Notes: a model not told the origin generated them from the letters alone. Numbered from the stretch's first letter, positions 26,996 to 37,118 are shown. The stretch: DNA of 64,000 bases from Mycobacterium barrassiae (GCF_025822765.1 NZ_JACKUK010000036.1:62001-126000); one strand, 5' to 3'. Numbers and translations: made by a program.

Positions 26996-27849
26996 CAGTC
27001 ATCCGGCCCGGGCAACGGGATCACCAGTCGGACCTCGGTGCCCTCGTCCTTGGGGGAGGTGATCGTCAGCGCCGCGTTCACCAGCAGCGCCCGCTCCCGC
27101 ATCCCGTTGATTCCCGCACCCTCCTCCGCGACACCACCACATCCGTCGTCGGCGATCCGCAACGTCAATCGCTTGGCGGTGGAGTGCATGTCGAGCCACA
27201 CCTTGTTGGCCCCCGCATGCCTGGCGATGTTCGTGAGGCTCTCCTGGGCGACCCGGTAACACACCAGCTCGACGTCGGCGGGCAGCCGATCAGCATGGGA
27301 CGCAATGTGTTTGACCACCTTCAAACCAGTGGCCTGCGAGAACTCACTGCACAGGGCGTTGAGTGCGCTGGTCAGTCCAAGGTCCTCGAGTGCGTCCGGA
27401 CGCAACCGGCGGACGATGCTTCTGACCTCGTCGAGGCTCGCCCGTACCGCCTCCTGCGAACCGGCCAGTTCGCTCTTGATGTCTGCGGGTGCACGGTCGA
27501 CGGCGCGTTTGAGCATCAACAGCGCGACGGTGAGCGTCTGCCCGATCTCATCATGCAGCTCGCGCGCGATGCGCTGACGTTCGTTCTCCTGCGCCGCCAG
27601 CGCCGCCGCACCCGCGGTCGTCCGTGCAGACTTCAGCATCGGCGCCAGACTCGATCGCAGCAGCAGCGCATTCGCCGTCAGCATCACCGCCAGCCCGACG
27701 ACGAGAACCGGGATCTCCGTCAACTTGATACGCGACGACACCGTCGCCGGGGACAACGCCAGGACCAGGGTGCCGAGCACGAAGATCAGCCCGTTGATCA
27801 CGAAGACACGCCGGAACAGCGCGTTGGCCCGGGTGCGCGCCCCTTTCAT
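26995..27849 (-). CDS. HisKA_3-type sensor histidine kinase
   Basis: 284 residues. Two transmembrane helices (about 13-35 and 45-66) are joined by a very short outer loop, so there is no periplasmic sensing domain. The dimerisation/phosphotransfer helix [15 protein letters not shown] carries His99, and the ATPase domain has RIADDGCGG and [11 protein letters not shown]. It resembles NarX/DegS-like kinases that sense within the membrane. The ATG at 27847-27849 (GGGG a few bases upstream) is preferred to an upstream ATG at 27868-27870. Coupled to the response regulator. Confidence 0.87.
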   Translation of the reverse strand: MKGARTRANALFRRVFVINGLIFVLGTLVLALSPATVSSRIKLTEIPVLVVGLAVMLTANALLLRSSLAPMLKSARTTAGAAALAAQENERQRIARELHDEIGQTLTVALLMLKRAVDRAPADIKSELAGSQEAVRASLDEVRSIVRRLRPDALEDLGLTSALNALCSEFSQATGLKVVKHIASHADRLPADVELVCYRVAQESLTNIARHAGANKVWLDMHSTAKRLTLRIADDGCGGVAEEGAGINGMRERALLVNAALTITSPKDEGTEVRLVIPLPGPDD

Positions 27850-28002
27850 GACCCCAGCGTGGACCGTCAAACCGAGATTTGTCCATACAGGGCGTTTCCC
27901 TGCCCGAATGGGTGTCAGACCCGATGGTGCGGTGTCCGTTCCACGCCGAGACTGACCTCACCATGCACAAAGTGCTTCGCCGCCGACCGGAGAACGAGGA
28001 CG

Positions 28003-28518
28003 ATGACGCTTACCGCAGATACCGCCGGCACTAGATGGACCGCCCGAGAAGAAACCGTCATGCAAGCACATGAGATCGCCGTGACCCCACCGACGGTGCG
28101 AATGGACGATCCGGTGTCCAAGGCCATCCAACTGATGGTCGTCAACCGACTCCCGGGCCTCGTGGTGGTCGACGAATCCGACCACCCCGTCGCCGTATTG
28201 CCGGGCACCCAGGTGTTGCGGCTGACCATCCCGGAGTCCTACCGCGACGATCCGGCACTGGTCCGGACCGTCGACGAAATCCACGCCGACCTGTTCTGGC
28301 ACGGCCCAGGCAAGCTGACCGTCGGCGACTGCCTGCCCTCACCGGTCGCCAAACCGGTGACGGTGGCACCCGACGCGACCCTCCTGGAGGTCGCGACCGT
28401 GATGGCGACCAAGCGCAGCCCGCTCATCGCGGTGGTGGATCGCGACGGAAAGCTGGTCGGTGCAGTGACGCTCGAGCGATTACTCACCAGCTTGGCCGTG
28501 GCCGGCCCCAACGACTGA
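28003..28518 (+). CDS. Two-CBS-domain protein
   Basis: 171 residues with a CBS pair: first module [27 protein letters not shown], second module [31 protein letters not shown] pairs sense adenosine nucleotides and gate enzymes or transporters. An alternative start at 28060 ([11 protein letters not shown]) would give 152 residues; the upstream ATG has an AGGA just before it. The permease gene starts 13 nt downstream, so the CBS protein probably regulates that transporter. Confidence 0.84.
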   Translation: MTLTADTAGTRWTAREETVMQAHEIAVTPPTVRMDDPVSKAIQLMVVNRLPGLVVVDESDHPVAVLPGTQVLRLTIPESYRDDPALVRTVDEIHADLFWHGPGKLTVGDCLPSPVAKPVTVAPDATLLEVATVMATKRSPLIAVVDRDGKLVGAVTLERLLTSLAVAGPND

Positions 28519-28531
28519 ACCCCCGACCCCC

Positions 28532-29818
28532 GTGCTGGCTCCACTACTGGCGCTGGCGATATTCGTCGTCGCGTTCTGGTTTCTGGCGACCGAGCGCGCG
28601 AACAAGGTAAAAACCGTCCTCGTCGCCGCCGGGCTGATGACGCTCCTCGGCCTGACGCCCGGCGTGCAGATCTTCTATTCCGAACACGAGGGCATCGACT
28701 GGAACGTCATCTTCCTGCTGCTCGGCATGATGGTCATCGTCGGCGTGGTCAAGCAGACCGGCCTGTTCGACTTCCTGGCCATCTGGGCCGCAAAACGGTC
28801 CAAGGGCAGCCCATTTCGGCTCATGGTGATGCTGATGGTCATCACCGGCGTGGCCTCCCCGGTGCTCGACAACGTCACCATCATCATGCTCGTCGCACCC
28901 GTCACGCTCGTGATCTGCGACCGGCTGGAGATCGCACCTCAACCGTTCCTGATCGCCCAGGTGTTGGCGTCCAACATCGGCGGCGCGGCCACCCTCATCG
29001 GCGATCCGCCCAACATCATCATCGGTAGCCGGGCGGGCCTGACGTTCAACGACTTCCTGGTCCACATGGCGCCGGTGGTCGCCGTCATCTTCGTCCTGTT
29101 CGTGTTGTTCACGCGATTTCTGTTCCGAAAAGACCTGCGCTCCAACCACATGCGGATGGACAAGGTGATGGCGCTGCAGGAACGACGGGCCATCAAGGAC
29201 ACCCGGCTGCTCGTGCGGTCGATGGTGGTGCTGGCGTTGGTGGTCATCGGCTTCTGTCTGCACTCGGTGCTGCATGTCGCCCCCTCCATCGTCGCCCTGC
29301 TGGGGGCGGGCACCATGCTGCTGGTCACCAACGTCGATGTCGCCGAGGTGCTTCCCGAAGTCGAGTGGCCCACGTTGGTGTTCTTCATGGGCCTGTTCGC
29401 CATGGTGTCCGGTCTGGTGCACACCGGGGTGATCGGTTGGCTGGGCGACGCGGCGGTCCACCTGTTCAGCGACAACTTCTTCCTTGCCGCCACCGGCCTG
29501 ATGTTCGGCTCCGCGGTACTCGGCGCGTTCATCGACAACATCCCGTACACGGCAACGTTGACGCCGGTGGTCGAGGACATGGTTGACCACGCACCAGACC
29601 CCGAATCCGGCAGAGCGCTGTGGTGGGCATTCGCACTGGGCGCATGCTTCTCGGGCAACGGCACCGCGATCGCCGCGAGCGCCAACGTGGTCGCCATCGG
29701 CATCGCGCAGCGCGCCGGCCACGCGATCAGCTTCTGGCGCTTCACCCGCTACGGCATCGTGGTGACGATCCTCTCCACGGCGCTGGCGTGGCTCTACGTC
29801 TGGCTGCGCTACTTCTGA
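28532..29818 (+). CDS. ArsB/NhaD-family ion permease
   Basis: 428 residues with about 11-12 hydrophobic helices. The IT-superfamily signature is visible twice: SPVLDNVTIIMLVAPVTLVI with GGAATLIGDPPNIIIG in the first half and GAFIDNIPYTATLTP with SGNGTAIAASANVVAIG in the second. Members move arsenite, Na+/H+ or dicarboxylates across the membrane. No arsenate reductase or ArsR gene is adjacent, so Na+/H+ exchange is as likely as arsenite efflux. The start is GTG, 13 nt after the CBS gene. The last 10 nt overlap the convergent monooxygenase. Confidence 0.86.
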   Translation: MLAPLLALAIFVVAFWFLATERANKVKTVLVAAGLMTLLGLTPGVQIFYSEHEGIDWNVIFLLLGMMVIVGVVKQTGLFDFLAIWAAKRSKGSPFRLMVMLMVITGVASPVLDNVTIIMLVAPVTLVICDRLEIAPQPFLIAQVLASNIGGAATLIGDPPNIIIGSRAGLTFNDFLVHMAPVVAVIFVLFVLFTRFLFRKDLRSNHMRMDKVMALQERRAIKDTRLLVRSMVVLALVVIGFCLHSVLHVAPSIVALLGAGTMLLVTNVDVAEVLPEVEWPTLVFFMGLFAMVSGLVHTGVIGWLGDAAVHLFSDNFFLAATGLMFGSAVLGAFIDNIPYTATLTPVVEDMVDHAPDPESGRALWWAFALGACFSGNGTAIAASANVVAIGIAQRAGHAISFWRFTRYGIVVTILSTALAWLYVWLRYF

Positions 29819-31233
29819 TGAATCCAGTTATCAACCGCCGCAACCAGTTCCGCTTCACTTGGCACCCGGTCGCTCGCCCATGCCACATAACCGTCCGGGC
29901 GGACGAGAACCGCGTCGGGAATTTCCGGATGCCTTCCGGTGACCTGCACGACGTCGGAGCGGCCGATCTCCACCGGCGTCGCGGTGACGGCGACGAACTT
30001 CTGACCCCGCAGCAGTTCGTAGAGCCGGGTGCCGTTGCAGTCGATATCGGGCATCCGCCGGCCCACCATCCGATGCTCGCCACCCTTGTGCGCGTAGGCA
30101 ATTCCGATACCGCTGAGGAACTCCCGCAGGATTCGCCTTGTCTTCGGGACCCGCGTCAACGTTCCGATCACGATGTTTCGCGCAAGACGCTGCACCTTCG
30201 AGTTTCCCAGCACCACCTGGTTGAACGCATCGGTCGTGCGCAGCACGGCGGCACCGACCGGATGCCGCTCGGCTTCATAGGTGTCCAACAGCGACGGCGG
30301 CGCCGTTCCGTTGACGGCGGCGACCAGCTTCCAGCCCAGGTTCATGGCGTCCCCGATGCCGGTGTTCATGCCCTGGCCGCCGAGCGGCGAGTGCACGTGC
30401 GCGGCGTCGCCCGCGATGAACACCCGCCCCGACCGGTAGTGCCGTGCCTGTTTGCGCTCCGACAGGAACCGCGAACTCCACCTCATGTCGGTCATGCCGT
30501 AGTCGTCACCCGCGATGCGCACGAACGAATCGCGAATCTCGTCCAGCGTCACGGGTTCGGACAGGGGCGCCTGTTCGCGCAGCCGGTCCCATCCGATGGC
30601 GCGGAACCAGCCGTCACCGAACGGGATCATCAGCACGACGCCGCGTTCGTTGGTCACGCCGGTCAACGTGTCCTCCGGTGCCCGCGAGAGCGCGATATCA
30701 GCCAGCAGGATGTGGGTCTCATACTGCTTGCCGACGAAGTCGATGCCGATCTGGCTCCGGACCGTGCTGTGCGCGCCGTCGCAACCCACGACGTACTTCG
30801 CGCGAACGCTGTGGCCGTCGGCGCACTCGACCGTGACGCCTTCGTCGTCCTGGGTCAGCCCCACCACCTCAGCGCCCCGGACGATCGGCACTCCGAGTTC
30901 GGCGGCCCGACCCTCGAGCACCTGCTCGGTGCCGCTCTGGGGGACGATCAACAACATCGCGTACCGGCCGGGCAGCTCCCGCAGGTCCAACGTCGCGCCA
31001 CCGGGCGGAGCGACCTCGTACACAGACACACCGAGCGGGATCAGAGCGTCGGCCATGCCGCGCGCGTCGAGCAGTTCGAGGGTCCGGGCATGCACGGCGA
31101 ACGCCCTGGTGATGTTGGGTGTTGAGGCCCGCTCCTCGAGCAGGCGCACCGACAGACCGCCCAGCGCGAATTCGCAGGACAGCATCAGGCCGGTCGGCCC
31201 CGCACCGACCACTACCACATCGGCAATGTCCAC
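29809..31233 (-). CDS. FAD-dependent aromatic-ring hydroxylase (PheA/TfdB, rifampicin-monooxygenase-like)
   Basis: 474 residues of the group A flavoprotein monooxygenases. FAD motif VVVGAGPTGLMLSCEFAL at the N-terminus, the DG motif in YVVGCDGAHSTVRS and the GD motif FIAGDAAHVHSPLGGQG are all present. NADPH-dependent hydroxylation of a phenolic or ansamycin substrate in the cytosol is expected. Start is GTG (31231-31233); TACCAT lies 8 nt upstream, so a leaderless message is possible. A thioredoxin-like C-terminal domain is present only as a short remnant. Confidence 0.87.
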   Translation of the reverse strand: MDIADVVVVGAGPTGLMLSCEFALGGLSVRLLEERASTPNITRAFAVHARTLELLDARGMADALIPLGVSVYEVAPPGGATLDLRELPGRYAMLLIVPQSGTEQVLEGRAAELGVPIVRGAEVVGLTQDDEGVTVECADGHSVRAKYVVGCDGAHSTVRSQIGIDFVGKQYETHILLADIALSRAPEDTLTGVTNERGVVLMIPFGDGWFRAIGWDRLREQAPLSEPVTLDEIRDSFVRIAGDDYGMTDMRWSSRFLSERKQARHYRSGRVFIAGDAAHVHSPLGGQGMNTGIGDAMNLGWKLVAAVNGTAPPSLLDTYEAERHPVGAAVLRTTDAFNQVVLGNSKVQRLARNIVIGTLTRVPKTRRILREFLSGIGIAYAHKGGEHRMVGRRMPDIDCNGTRLYELLRGQKFVAVTATPVEIGRSDVVQVTGRHPEIPDAVLVRPDGYVAWASDRVPSEAELVAAVDNWIHQK

Positions 31234-31356
31234 TACGCCGGATGGTAGCCCTATCGGCCCACGTAGAATGGCTTAAAGCCAGAGCATTCACCCGGCTGAC
31301 ACCCCGCCATCTGCCCTTCGCCGACGGCTGATTGCCGAGCCCACGACAGAAACGGA

Positions 31357-34245
31357 GTGCCCTTGCTCGCCGTCCTCATCGCCCACGCGGTCGCGACCGC
31401 GCTGGCACCCCTGCTTGTGCAGAAGTGGGGACGGATGGCGTTCTACCCGTTGGCACTGGTGCCGCTCGGCTCGCTGATCTGGGTGGTCACCAACTGGCCG
31501 AGGCCCGGCGCGGCGCCGACGGTCGATGTGCCGTGGGTGCCTGAGCTGTCGATGAACATCGTCCTACGGTTCGACTCCCTCGCGGCCATCATGAGCGTGC
31601 TCGTGCTGGGCATCGGTGCGCTGGTGCTCTTCTACTGCACCGACTACTTCCACCACCGCGACGGACACACCGAGAAGCGACTACCCAGCTTCGCGGCTGA
31701 GCTGGTGGCGTTCTCCGGCGCGATGTTCGGCCTGGTGACCAGCGACAACATGCTCCTGCTGTACGTGTTCTGGGAGATCACGACGGTGTTGTCGTTCCTG
31801 CTCGTCGGCCACTACGCCGAGCGCGCCACCAGCCGCCGCGCGGCGACCCAGGCGCTGCTCGTCACGACGTTCGGCGGGCTGGCGATGCTGGTGGGCATCA
31901 TCGTGCTCGGCAACACCGCGGGCACCTATCGCCTGTCCGAACTCGTCGCGTCACCACCGACCGGCGTGGCCGTATCGGTCGCGTTGGTGCTCGTCCTCAT
32001 CGGGGCCCTGTCCAAATCCGCCATCGTGCCCCTGCACTTCTGGCTGCCCGGCGCGATGGCCGCCCCGACGCCGGTCAGCGCCTACCTCCACGCCGCGGCG
32101 ATGGTCAAGGCGGGGGTCTATCTCATCGCCCGCATGACCCCGGGGTTCGCCGATGCGGCGCCATGGCGACCGACCGTGATCACGCTCGGCCTGCTGACGA
32201 TGCTGCTTGCCGGCTGGCGCGCGGTGCGTGAATACGACCTCAAGCTGATCCTTGCCTTCGGCACGGTCAGCCAGCTGGGCCTGATCACCGTGATGGTCGG
32301 TGGCGGCGGCAGTGACCTGATGCTCGGCGGGTTGGCGATGCTGTGTGCGCACGCGATGTTCAAGGCGGCACTGTTCATGGTCGTCGGCATCATCGACCAC
32401 ACCACCGGCACCCGCGACATCCGCAGGCTCGCCTGGCTCGGTGCGCGTGCGCGCCCGCTGCTGGTCATCGCCATCGGCGCCACGGCGAGTATGGCCGCGT
32501 TGCCGCCGTTCTTCGGGTTCGTCGCCAAGGAGGCCGACTTCGAGACCGTGCTGCACAGCCCGAGCCTCGGCGCGGCAGCGCCCTTCGTGCTCGCGGGAAT
32601 CATGCTCGGTTCGGTCTTCACCACGATCTACAGCCTGCGTTTCCTGTGGGGAGCGTTCGGCCGCAAAGGATTACCGGAACCGAGCAAGCGCGTCGTTGAG
32701 ATGCACCACCCGAATGTCACCTTCCTGATCGCACCCGGCATCCTCGCCGCGGCGGGGCTGCTCTTCGGGTTGTGGCCCGGCGGACTGGGCAACGTGCTGG
32801 ACACCTATGCGGACACGGTGCCGGGCGGGGAGGACTATGAGCTCGCGCTGTGGCACGGCCTGAATCTGCCGCTGCTGTTGTCGGCGCTCGTCCTCGGTGT
32901 CGGCGTCGCCGCGTTCCTCGCCAGGGCCCGCCTGTGGCGGGTGCGCGGCATGCGCGAGTCTCTCGGCAACGCCGACCGCATCTATGACTCCGTGGTGCGC
33001 CACCTGGACCGGTGGTCGGTGGAACTCACCGCGGTCACCCAGCGTGGTTCGATACCCGTCACCCAGTCGGCCATCCTGACGACGTTGGTGTTGGTGCCGA
33101 CGATCACGCTCGCTCTCGGGGCGAAGGACCGCCCCGACTTCAAACTCTGGGGCTCGCCGCTGCAGGTGGTCGTCGGACTGATCATCCTTGGCGCGGCCGT
33201 GGGCGCGATGGTGATGCGCAACCGGTTGGCGGCGGTGCTGCTGGTGGGGGTGACGGGCTACGGCTGTGGCGTGATCTTCTCGCTGCACGGTGCGCCCGAC
33301 CTGGCGCTGACCCAGTTCCTGGTGGAGACGCTGACACTCGTCGTGTTCGTGTTGGTATTGCGGACGCTGCCCGCCGAGTCCGATCGCGTCCACATCAAAC
33401 GCAACCGCCTGCCGCGGGTCGTACTGGCCCTCGCGGTCGGCGCCACGGTCACCGCCCTGGCGGCGTACGCGATGGCCGCGCGCACGGACATCCCGATCGC
33501 GTCGCTGATCCCCGATGCGGCGTACTACCGCGGCCACGGCTCAAACGCCGTCAACGTGCTACTCGTCGACATCCGCGCCTGGGACACCATGGGCGAGATC
33601 ATGGTGCTCCTGGTCGCGGCGACGGGCGTGGCCTCGATGGTGTTCCGGCACAGGCGATTCGGGGCACCACCCCGGGTCTCCGACGTCGGTCAGCCCGATA
33701 TCGGACGCCTGCCACCGATCCCGGGCACCAGCCCCGCGGCGGGCGACATCACGTGGCTGCGGGGCAGCGAACTGCGCGACCCGAGGCATCGGTCGCTGAT
33801 CCTCGAGGTCGCCACACGGCTCATCTTCCCGCTGATCATGGTGTTGTCGGCGTACTTCTTCTTCGCCGGTCACAACACTCCTGGCGGCGGATTCGCCGGC
33901 GGATTGACGGCGGGGCTGGCGCTGGTGCTGCGCTACCTCGCAGGCGGACGCTATGAACTGGGCGAGACGCTGCCGCTGGACGCAGGCAAGATCCTCGGCG
34001 CGGGTTTGAGCCTGTCGGCGGGCACCGCGATCGCCTCGCTTCTGGTGGGAGCGCCGGTGTTGTCGTCGGCGCTGATCGAGATCGACGTGCCGGTACTGGG
34101 CACCGTCAAGTTCGTCACCGCGTTGTTCTTCGACCTCGGCGTCTACCTGATCGTCGTCGGACTGGTCCTCGACGTGCTGCGCAGCCTCGGCGCCCGCATC
34201 GACGTCGAGTTGAGTCAGGACCAGAAGAGGACGGTGGCCGCCTGA
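31357..34245 (+). CDS. mrpA: Mrp Na+/H+ antiporter subunit A fused to subunit B
   Basis: About 962 residues. The first 500 resemble complex I NuoL/NuoN-like subunits (ITTVLSFLLVGHYAERATSR, SKSAIVPLHFWLPGAMAAPTPVSAYLHA). A DUF4040 region follows, and the final 150 residues are an MnhB domain (VLSAYFFFAGHNTPGGGFAGG). MrpA and MrpB are therefore one polypeptide, as in six-gene Mrp operons. The complex exchanges protons for Na+ at the membrane. A GTG at 31357 or a TTG at 31363 could be the start; the TTG has better spacing to the CGGAG. TAGAAT at 31264-31269 is a possible -10. Confidence 0.93.
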   Translation: MPLLAVLIAHAVATALAPLLVQKWGRMAFYPLALVPLGSLIWVVTNWPRPGAAPTVDVPWVPELSMNIVLRFDSLAAIMSVLVLGIGALVLFYCTDYFHHRDGHTEKRLPSFAAELVAFSGAMFGLVTSDNMLLLYVFWEITTVLSFLLVGHYAERATSRRAATQALLVTTFGGLAMLVGIIVLGNTAGTYRLSELVASPPTGVAVSVALVLVLIGALSKSAIVPLHFWLPGAMAAPTPVSAYLHAAAMVKAGVYLIARMTPGFADAAPWRPTVITLGLLTMLLAGWRAVREYDLKLILAFGTVSQLGLITVMVGGGGSDLMLGGLAMLCAHAMFKAALFMVVGIIDHTTGTRDIRRLAWLGARARPLLVIAIGATASMAALPPFFGFVAKEADFETVLHSPSLGAAAPFVLAGIMLGSVFTTIYSLRFLWGAFGRKGLPEPSKRVVEMHHPNVTFLIAPGILAAAGLLFGLWPGGLGNVLDTYADTVPGGEDYELALWHGLNLPLLLSALVLGVGVAAFLARARLWRVRGMRESLGNADRIYDSVVRHLDRWSVELTAVTQRGSIPVTQSAILTTLVLVPTITLALGAKDRPDFKLWGSPLQVVVGLIILGAAVGAMVMRNRLAAVLLVGVTGYGCGVIFSLHGAPDLALTQFLVETLTLVVFVLVLRTLPAESDRVHIKRNRLPRVVLALAVGATVTALAAYAMAARTDIPIASLIPDAAYYRGHGSNAVNVLLVDIRAWDTMGEIMVLLVAATGVASMVFRHRRFGAPPRVSDVGQPDIGRLPPIPGTSPAAGDITWLRGSELRDPRHRSLILEVATRLIFPLIMVLSAYFFFAGHNTPGGGFAGGLTAGLALVLRYLAGGRYELGETLPLDAGKILGAGLSLSAGTAIASLLVGAPVLSSALIEIDVPVLGTVKFVTALFFDLGVYLIVVGLVLDVLRSLGARIDVELSQDQKRTVAA

Positions 34246-34715
34246 TGACCACCTCGTTCGTGCCGCTCGTCCTGATCGGCGGACTCACCAGCGCAGGCAT
34301 CTACCTGCTGCTGGAGCGAAACCTGACGCGAATGTTGTTGGGCCTGTTGCTGATCGGCAACGCCGTCAACCTGCTGATCCTGGTGGTCGGGGGTCCGTCG
34401 GGCAACCCGCCGATCAGGGGCCGCACCAGCGCGGACAACACCGTGACGGCGGATCCGTTGGCGCAGGGCATGATCCTGACGGCCATCGTCATCACCATGG
34501 GCGTCGCGGCGTTCGTACTGGCGATGGCGTACCGGTCCTACCGGTTGACCACTGAAGAGGAAGTGGGCGACGACCCCATGGATGCGCAGGTCTCGGAGCT
34601 GGCCGCCCAGGACACCGGTGCCGTAAAGGAGGACCTTCCGCAACCAGACGTCGCCCGCGACACCGATGCCCCCGACGAACTGGACGCGCTGCCGGGATTC
34701 GAGGGGTCGAAATGA
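34245..34715 (+). CDS. mrpC: Mrp antiporter subunit C
   Basis: 156 residues; the NuoK-like subunit with three helices (about 5-25, 28-50, 74-98). Overlaps mrpA by one base (TGATG). The usual subunit is about 115 residues; here a cytosolic acidic tail of roughly 50 residues follows (TTEEEVGDDPMDAQVSEL and onward), with many Asp/Glu and prolines. The tail may contact other subunits or be disordered. The subunit forms part of the proton path. Confidence 0.93.
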   Translation: MTTSFVPLVLIGGLTSAGIYLLLERNLTRMLLGLLLIGNAVNLLILVVGGPSGNPPIRGRTSADNTVTADPLAQGMILTAIVITMGVAAFVLAMAYRSYRLTTEEEVGDDPMDAQVSELAAQDTGAVKEDLPQPDVARDTDAPDELDALPGFEGSK

Positions 34716-36307
34716 ACCTCCCCGCCACGCTGATGCCGCTGCCCGTGTTGATCCCCACACTGGGCGCGGCGGCGACACTGATCGCCGGTCGCCGTCCGAG
34801 GCTACAGCGGCTCATCACCCTCATCGCCTTGTCGATCGTCGTCGCCGTGTGCGCCGCGCTGCTCGTCCTCGCCGACCGGGAAGGCACGCTCGTGCTGAAC
34901 GTCGGCGGCTGGGGCCAGTCGGTGCCCGGCATGGGTCCGCTGGGCATCACCCTCGTCGTCGACCGGCTGTCGGCCCTGATGCTCGTCGTCTCGTCGATCG
35001 TGCTGCTGGCGGTGGTGTTCTACGCCATCGGTCAGGGCATCCGAGACGGTGACGAGCGTCAGCCCGTGTCGATCTTCATGCCGACCTACCTGGTGCTGTC
35101 GGCCGGCGTCTACACGGCCTTCCTCGCCGGTGACCTTTTCAACCTCTTCGTCGGATTCGAGGTGCTGCTGGCGGCGAGCTTCGTGTTGCTGACCATCGGG
35201 GCGAGCAAAGACCGTGTCCGCGCGGGCATCTCGTACGTGATGGTCTCGATGGTGTCGTCGCTGATATTCCTGTTCGGGATCGCCCTCGTGTACGCCGCCA
35301 CCGGGACGCTGAACATGGCGGAGATCGCCGTGCGGCTCGACGACGTGTCCACCGGCACCCGCTCGGCGATCTTCGCCGTGCTGTTGGTGGCCTTCGGGAT
35401 CAAGGCCGCGGTCTTTCCGCTGTCGGGGTGGCTGCCCGACTCCTACCCCACCGCACCTGCCCCGGTGACCGCGGTGTTCGCCGGCTTGCTCACCAAAGTG
35501 GGTGTGTACGCGATCATCCGGGCGCATTCGCTGTTGTTCCCCAGCGGTGGGCTCGACCCTGTCCTGCTGGTGGCGGCGTTGTTCACGATGCTGATCGGCA
35601 TCCTCGGTGCCATCGCCCAGAACGACATCAAACGACTGCTTTCCTTCACCCTGGTCAGCCACATCGGCTACATGGTGTTCGGCATCGCGCTGGCCAACGC
35701 GCTCGGGATGTCGGGCGCGATCTACTACGTCGCACACCACATCCTGGTGCAGACCACCCTCTTCCTCGTCGTCGGCCTGATCGAACGTCAGGCCGGGGCG
35801 TCGACGATGGACCGGCTCGGCGGCCTGGCGGCGGCCAGCCCGCTGCTGGCGTTCGTGTTCGTGGTGCCCGCACTCAATCTCGGCGGTATACCGCCGTTCT
35901 CGGGTTTCATCGGAAAGGTCGCGCTGCTGGAGGCCGGCGCACAGGTCGGCTCGGTGCTGGCGTGGACGCTCGTCGGTGGCGGCGTCGTGACCAGCCTGCT
36001 GACGCTCTATGTGGTGGCCCGGGTGTGGACGAGGGCGTTCTGGCGCTCGCGCGCGGACGCGCCGGAAGGTCATCTCTCCGCGGCCTCACCGTCGGCGCTG
36101 CTCGACGAGCCCGAGGACATCCAGTTTGTCGACCGTGACAACGTGGGACGGATGCCGGCCGGGATGGTCGCGCCGACGGGCGCGCTGATCGCCGTCGGAC
36201 TGGCACTGACCGTCTTCGCCGGGCCGATCTTCTCCTACAGTGAGCGCGCCGCGGATGAGGTGTTGGACCGCGGCCAGTACATCAGCGCGGTGGTGGGGAC
36301 CCCATGA
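34712..36307 (+). CDS. mrpD: Mrp antiporter subunit D
   Basis: 531 residues; a NuoM/NuoN-like antiporter subunit with about 14 helices. Conserved are the glutamate-containing LFNLFVGFEVLL, the lysine in FGIKAAVFPLSGWLPDSYPTAP and NDIKRLLSFTLVSHIGYM, all involved in proton conduction. It overlaps mrpC by 4 nt. A soluble segment of about 45 residues near the C-terminus (ARADAPEGHL region) precedes the last helix. Confidence 0.94.
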   Translation: MNLPATLMPLPVLIPTLGAAATLIAGRRPRLQRLITLIALSIVVAVCAALLVLADREGTLVLNVGGWGQSVPGMGPLGITLVVDRLSALMLVVSSIVLLAVVFYAIGQGIRDGDERQPVSIFMPTYLVLSAGVYTAFLAGDLFNLFVGFEVLLAASFVLLTIGASKDRVRAGISYVMVSMVSSLIFLFGIALVYAATGTLNMAEIAVRLDDVSTGTRSAIFAVLLVAFGIKAAVFPLSGWLPDSYPTAPAPVTAVFAGLLTKVGVYAIIRAHSLLFPSGGLDPVLLVAALFTMLIGILGAIAQNDIKRLLSFTLVSHIGYMVFGIALANALGMSGAIYYVAHHILVQTTLFLVVGLIERQAGASTMDRLGGLAAASPLLAFVFVVPALNLGGIPPFSGFIGKVALLEAGAQVGSVLAWTLVGGGVVTSLLTLYVVARVWTRAFWRSRADAPEGHLSAASPSALLDEPEDIQFVDRDNVGRMPAGMVAPTGALIAVGLALTVFAGPIFSYSERAADEVLDRGQYISAVVGTP

Positions 36308-36837
36308 GACGTATTGCGTTGCGGGTCTGGGTGATCTGTTGGCTGGTGCTGGTCTGGGTGTTGCTGTGGGGCACGTTCTCCGCCGCCAACATCCTCTCGG
36401 GGCTGGCGGTCGCCCTGTTGATCACCTGGCTCCTGCCGTTGCCCGTGGTACCCGTCAACGGCAAGGTGCACCCCCTGTCGCTGCTGCGGCTGCTCCTCAC
36501 CGTCATCTACTTCCTGGTGTTGTCGTCGGTGCAGGTCGCCTGGCTGGCAATCAAGCCGGGGCCGCCGCCGTTGTCGGCCGTGATGCGCGCGCACCTTTCG
36601 GTCAAGTCCGATTTGGTACTGGCGTTGGCGGTCAACATCTTCAACCTCATCCCCGGATCGATCGTGTTGGAGATCGACCAGACCCGCCGACGGCTGTACA
36701 TGCACGTCCTCGACGTCGGTTCGGACCGCGCGGTCGAGAAGTTCCACCGCCAGGTCGCCGTCGTGGAGCGGCTGCTGGTGGCGAGCTTCGAACGCGACGA
36801 GGACTGGCGCCCGACCGTGAGTGAGGAGAGCGCGTGA
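36304..36837 (+). CDS. mrpE: Mrp antiporter subunit E
   Basis: 177 residues. Two to three N-terminal helices (about 5-45 and 60-80) and a C-terminal soluble domain containing NIFNLIPGSIVLEIDQTRRR and HVLDVGSD, the MnhE hallmark. Required for full antiporter assembly. Overlaps mrpD by 4 nt (ATGA) and mrpF by 4 nt. Confidence 0.93.
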   Translation: MRRIALRVWVICWLVLVWVLLWGTFSAANILSGLAVALLITWLLPLPVVPVNGKVHPLSLLRLLLTVIYFLVLSSVQVAWLAIKPGPPPLSAVMRAHLSVKSDLVLALAVNIFNLIPGSIVLEIDQTRRRLYMHVLDVGSDRAVEKFHRQVAVVERLLVASFERDEDWRPTVSEESA

Positions 36838-37118
36838 CAGTCGTCTGGGTCATCGCCGCCGTCATGATCATCACGGCGGCGGCATTCACGATGTTCCGTC
36901 TACTGGCAGGGCCGAGCACGCTGGATCGTCTGGTGGCGGTGGATTGCCTTGTCGCGGTGGCGATGTGCGGCATCGGGATCTGGGCCGCCTACAGCCTCGA
37001 CACCACCGTCACCTACGGCCTCACCGCGTTGGCGTTGATCAGCTTCGTCGGCTCGGTGAGCGTCGCGAGGTTCCGCGTGCCCGACATCGACAAGCCTCCC
37101 ACCAGGCGGCCGCGATGA
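36834..37118 (+). CDS. mrpF: Mrp antiporter subunit F
   Basis: 94 residues with three helices, GTG start in a GTGA overlap with mrpE. The conserved RLLAGPSTLDRLVAVD loop identifies MnhF. The C-terminus is basic (RVPDIDKPPTRRPR). A small structural subunit of the antiporter complex. Confidence 0.92.
   Translation: MTVVWVIAAVMIITAAAFTMFRLLAGPSTLDRLVAVDCLVAVAMCGIGIWAAYSLDTTVTYGLTALALISFVGSVSVARFRVPDIDKPPTRRPR

Noticed and set aside
27888-27902. CAGGGcgtttCCCTG palindrome before the CBS gene, considered as a DosR-type box
   Set aside because: The GGGxC spacing and the required G/C positions of the DosR consensus do not match.
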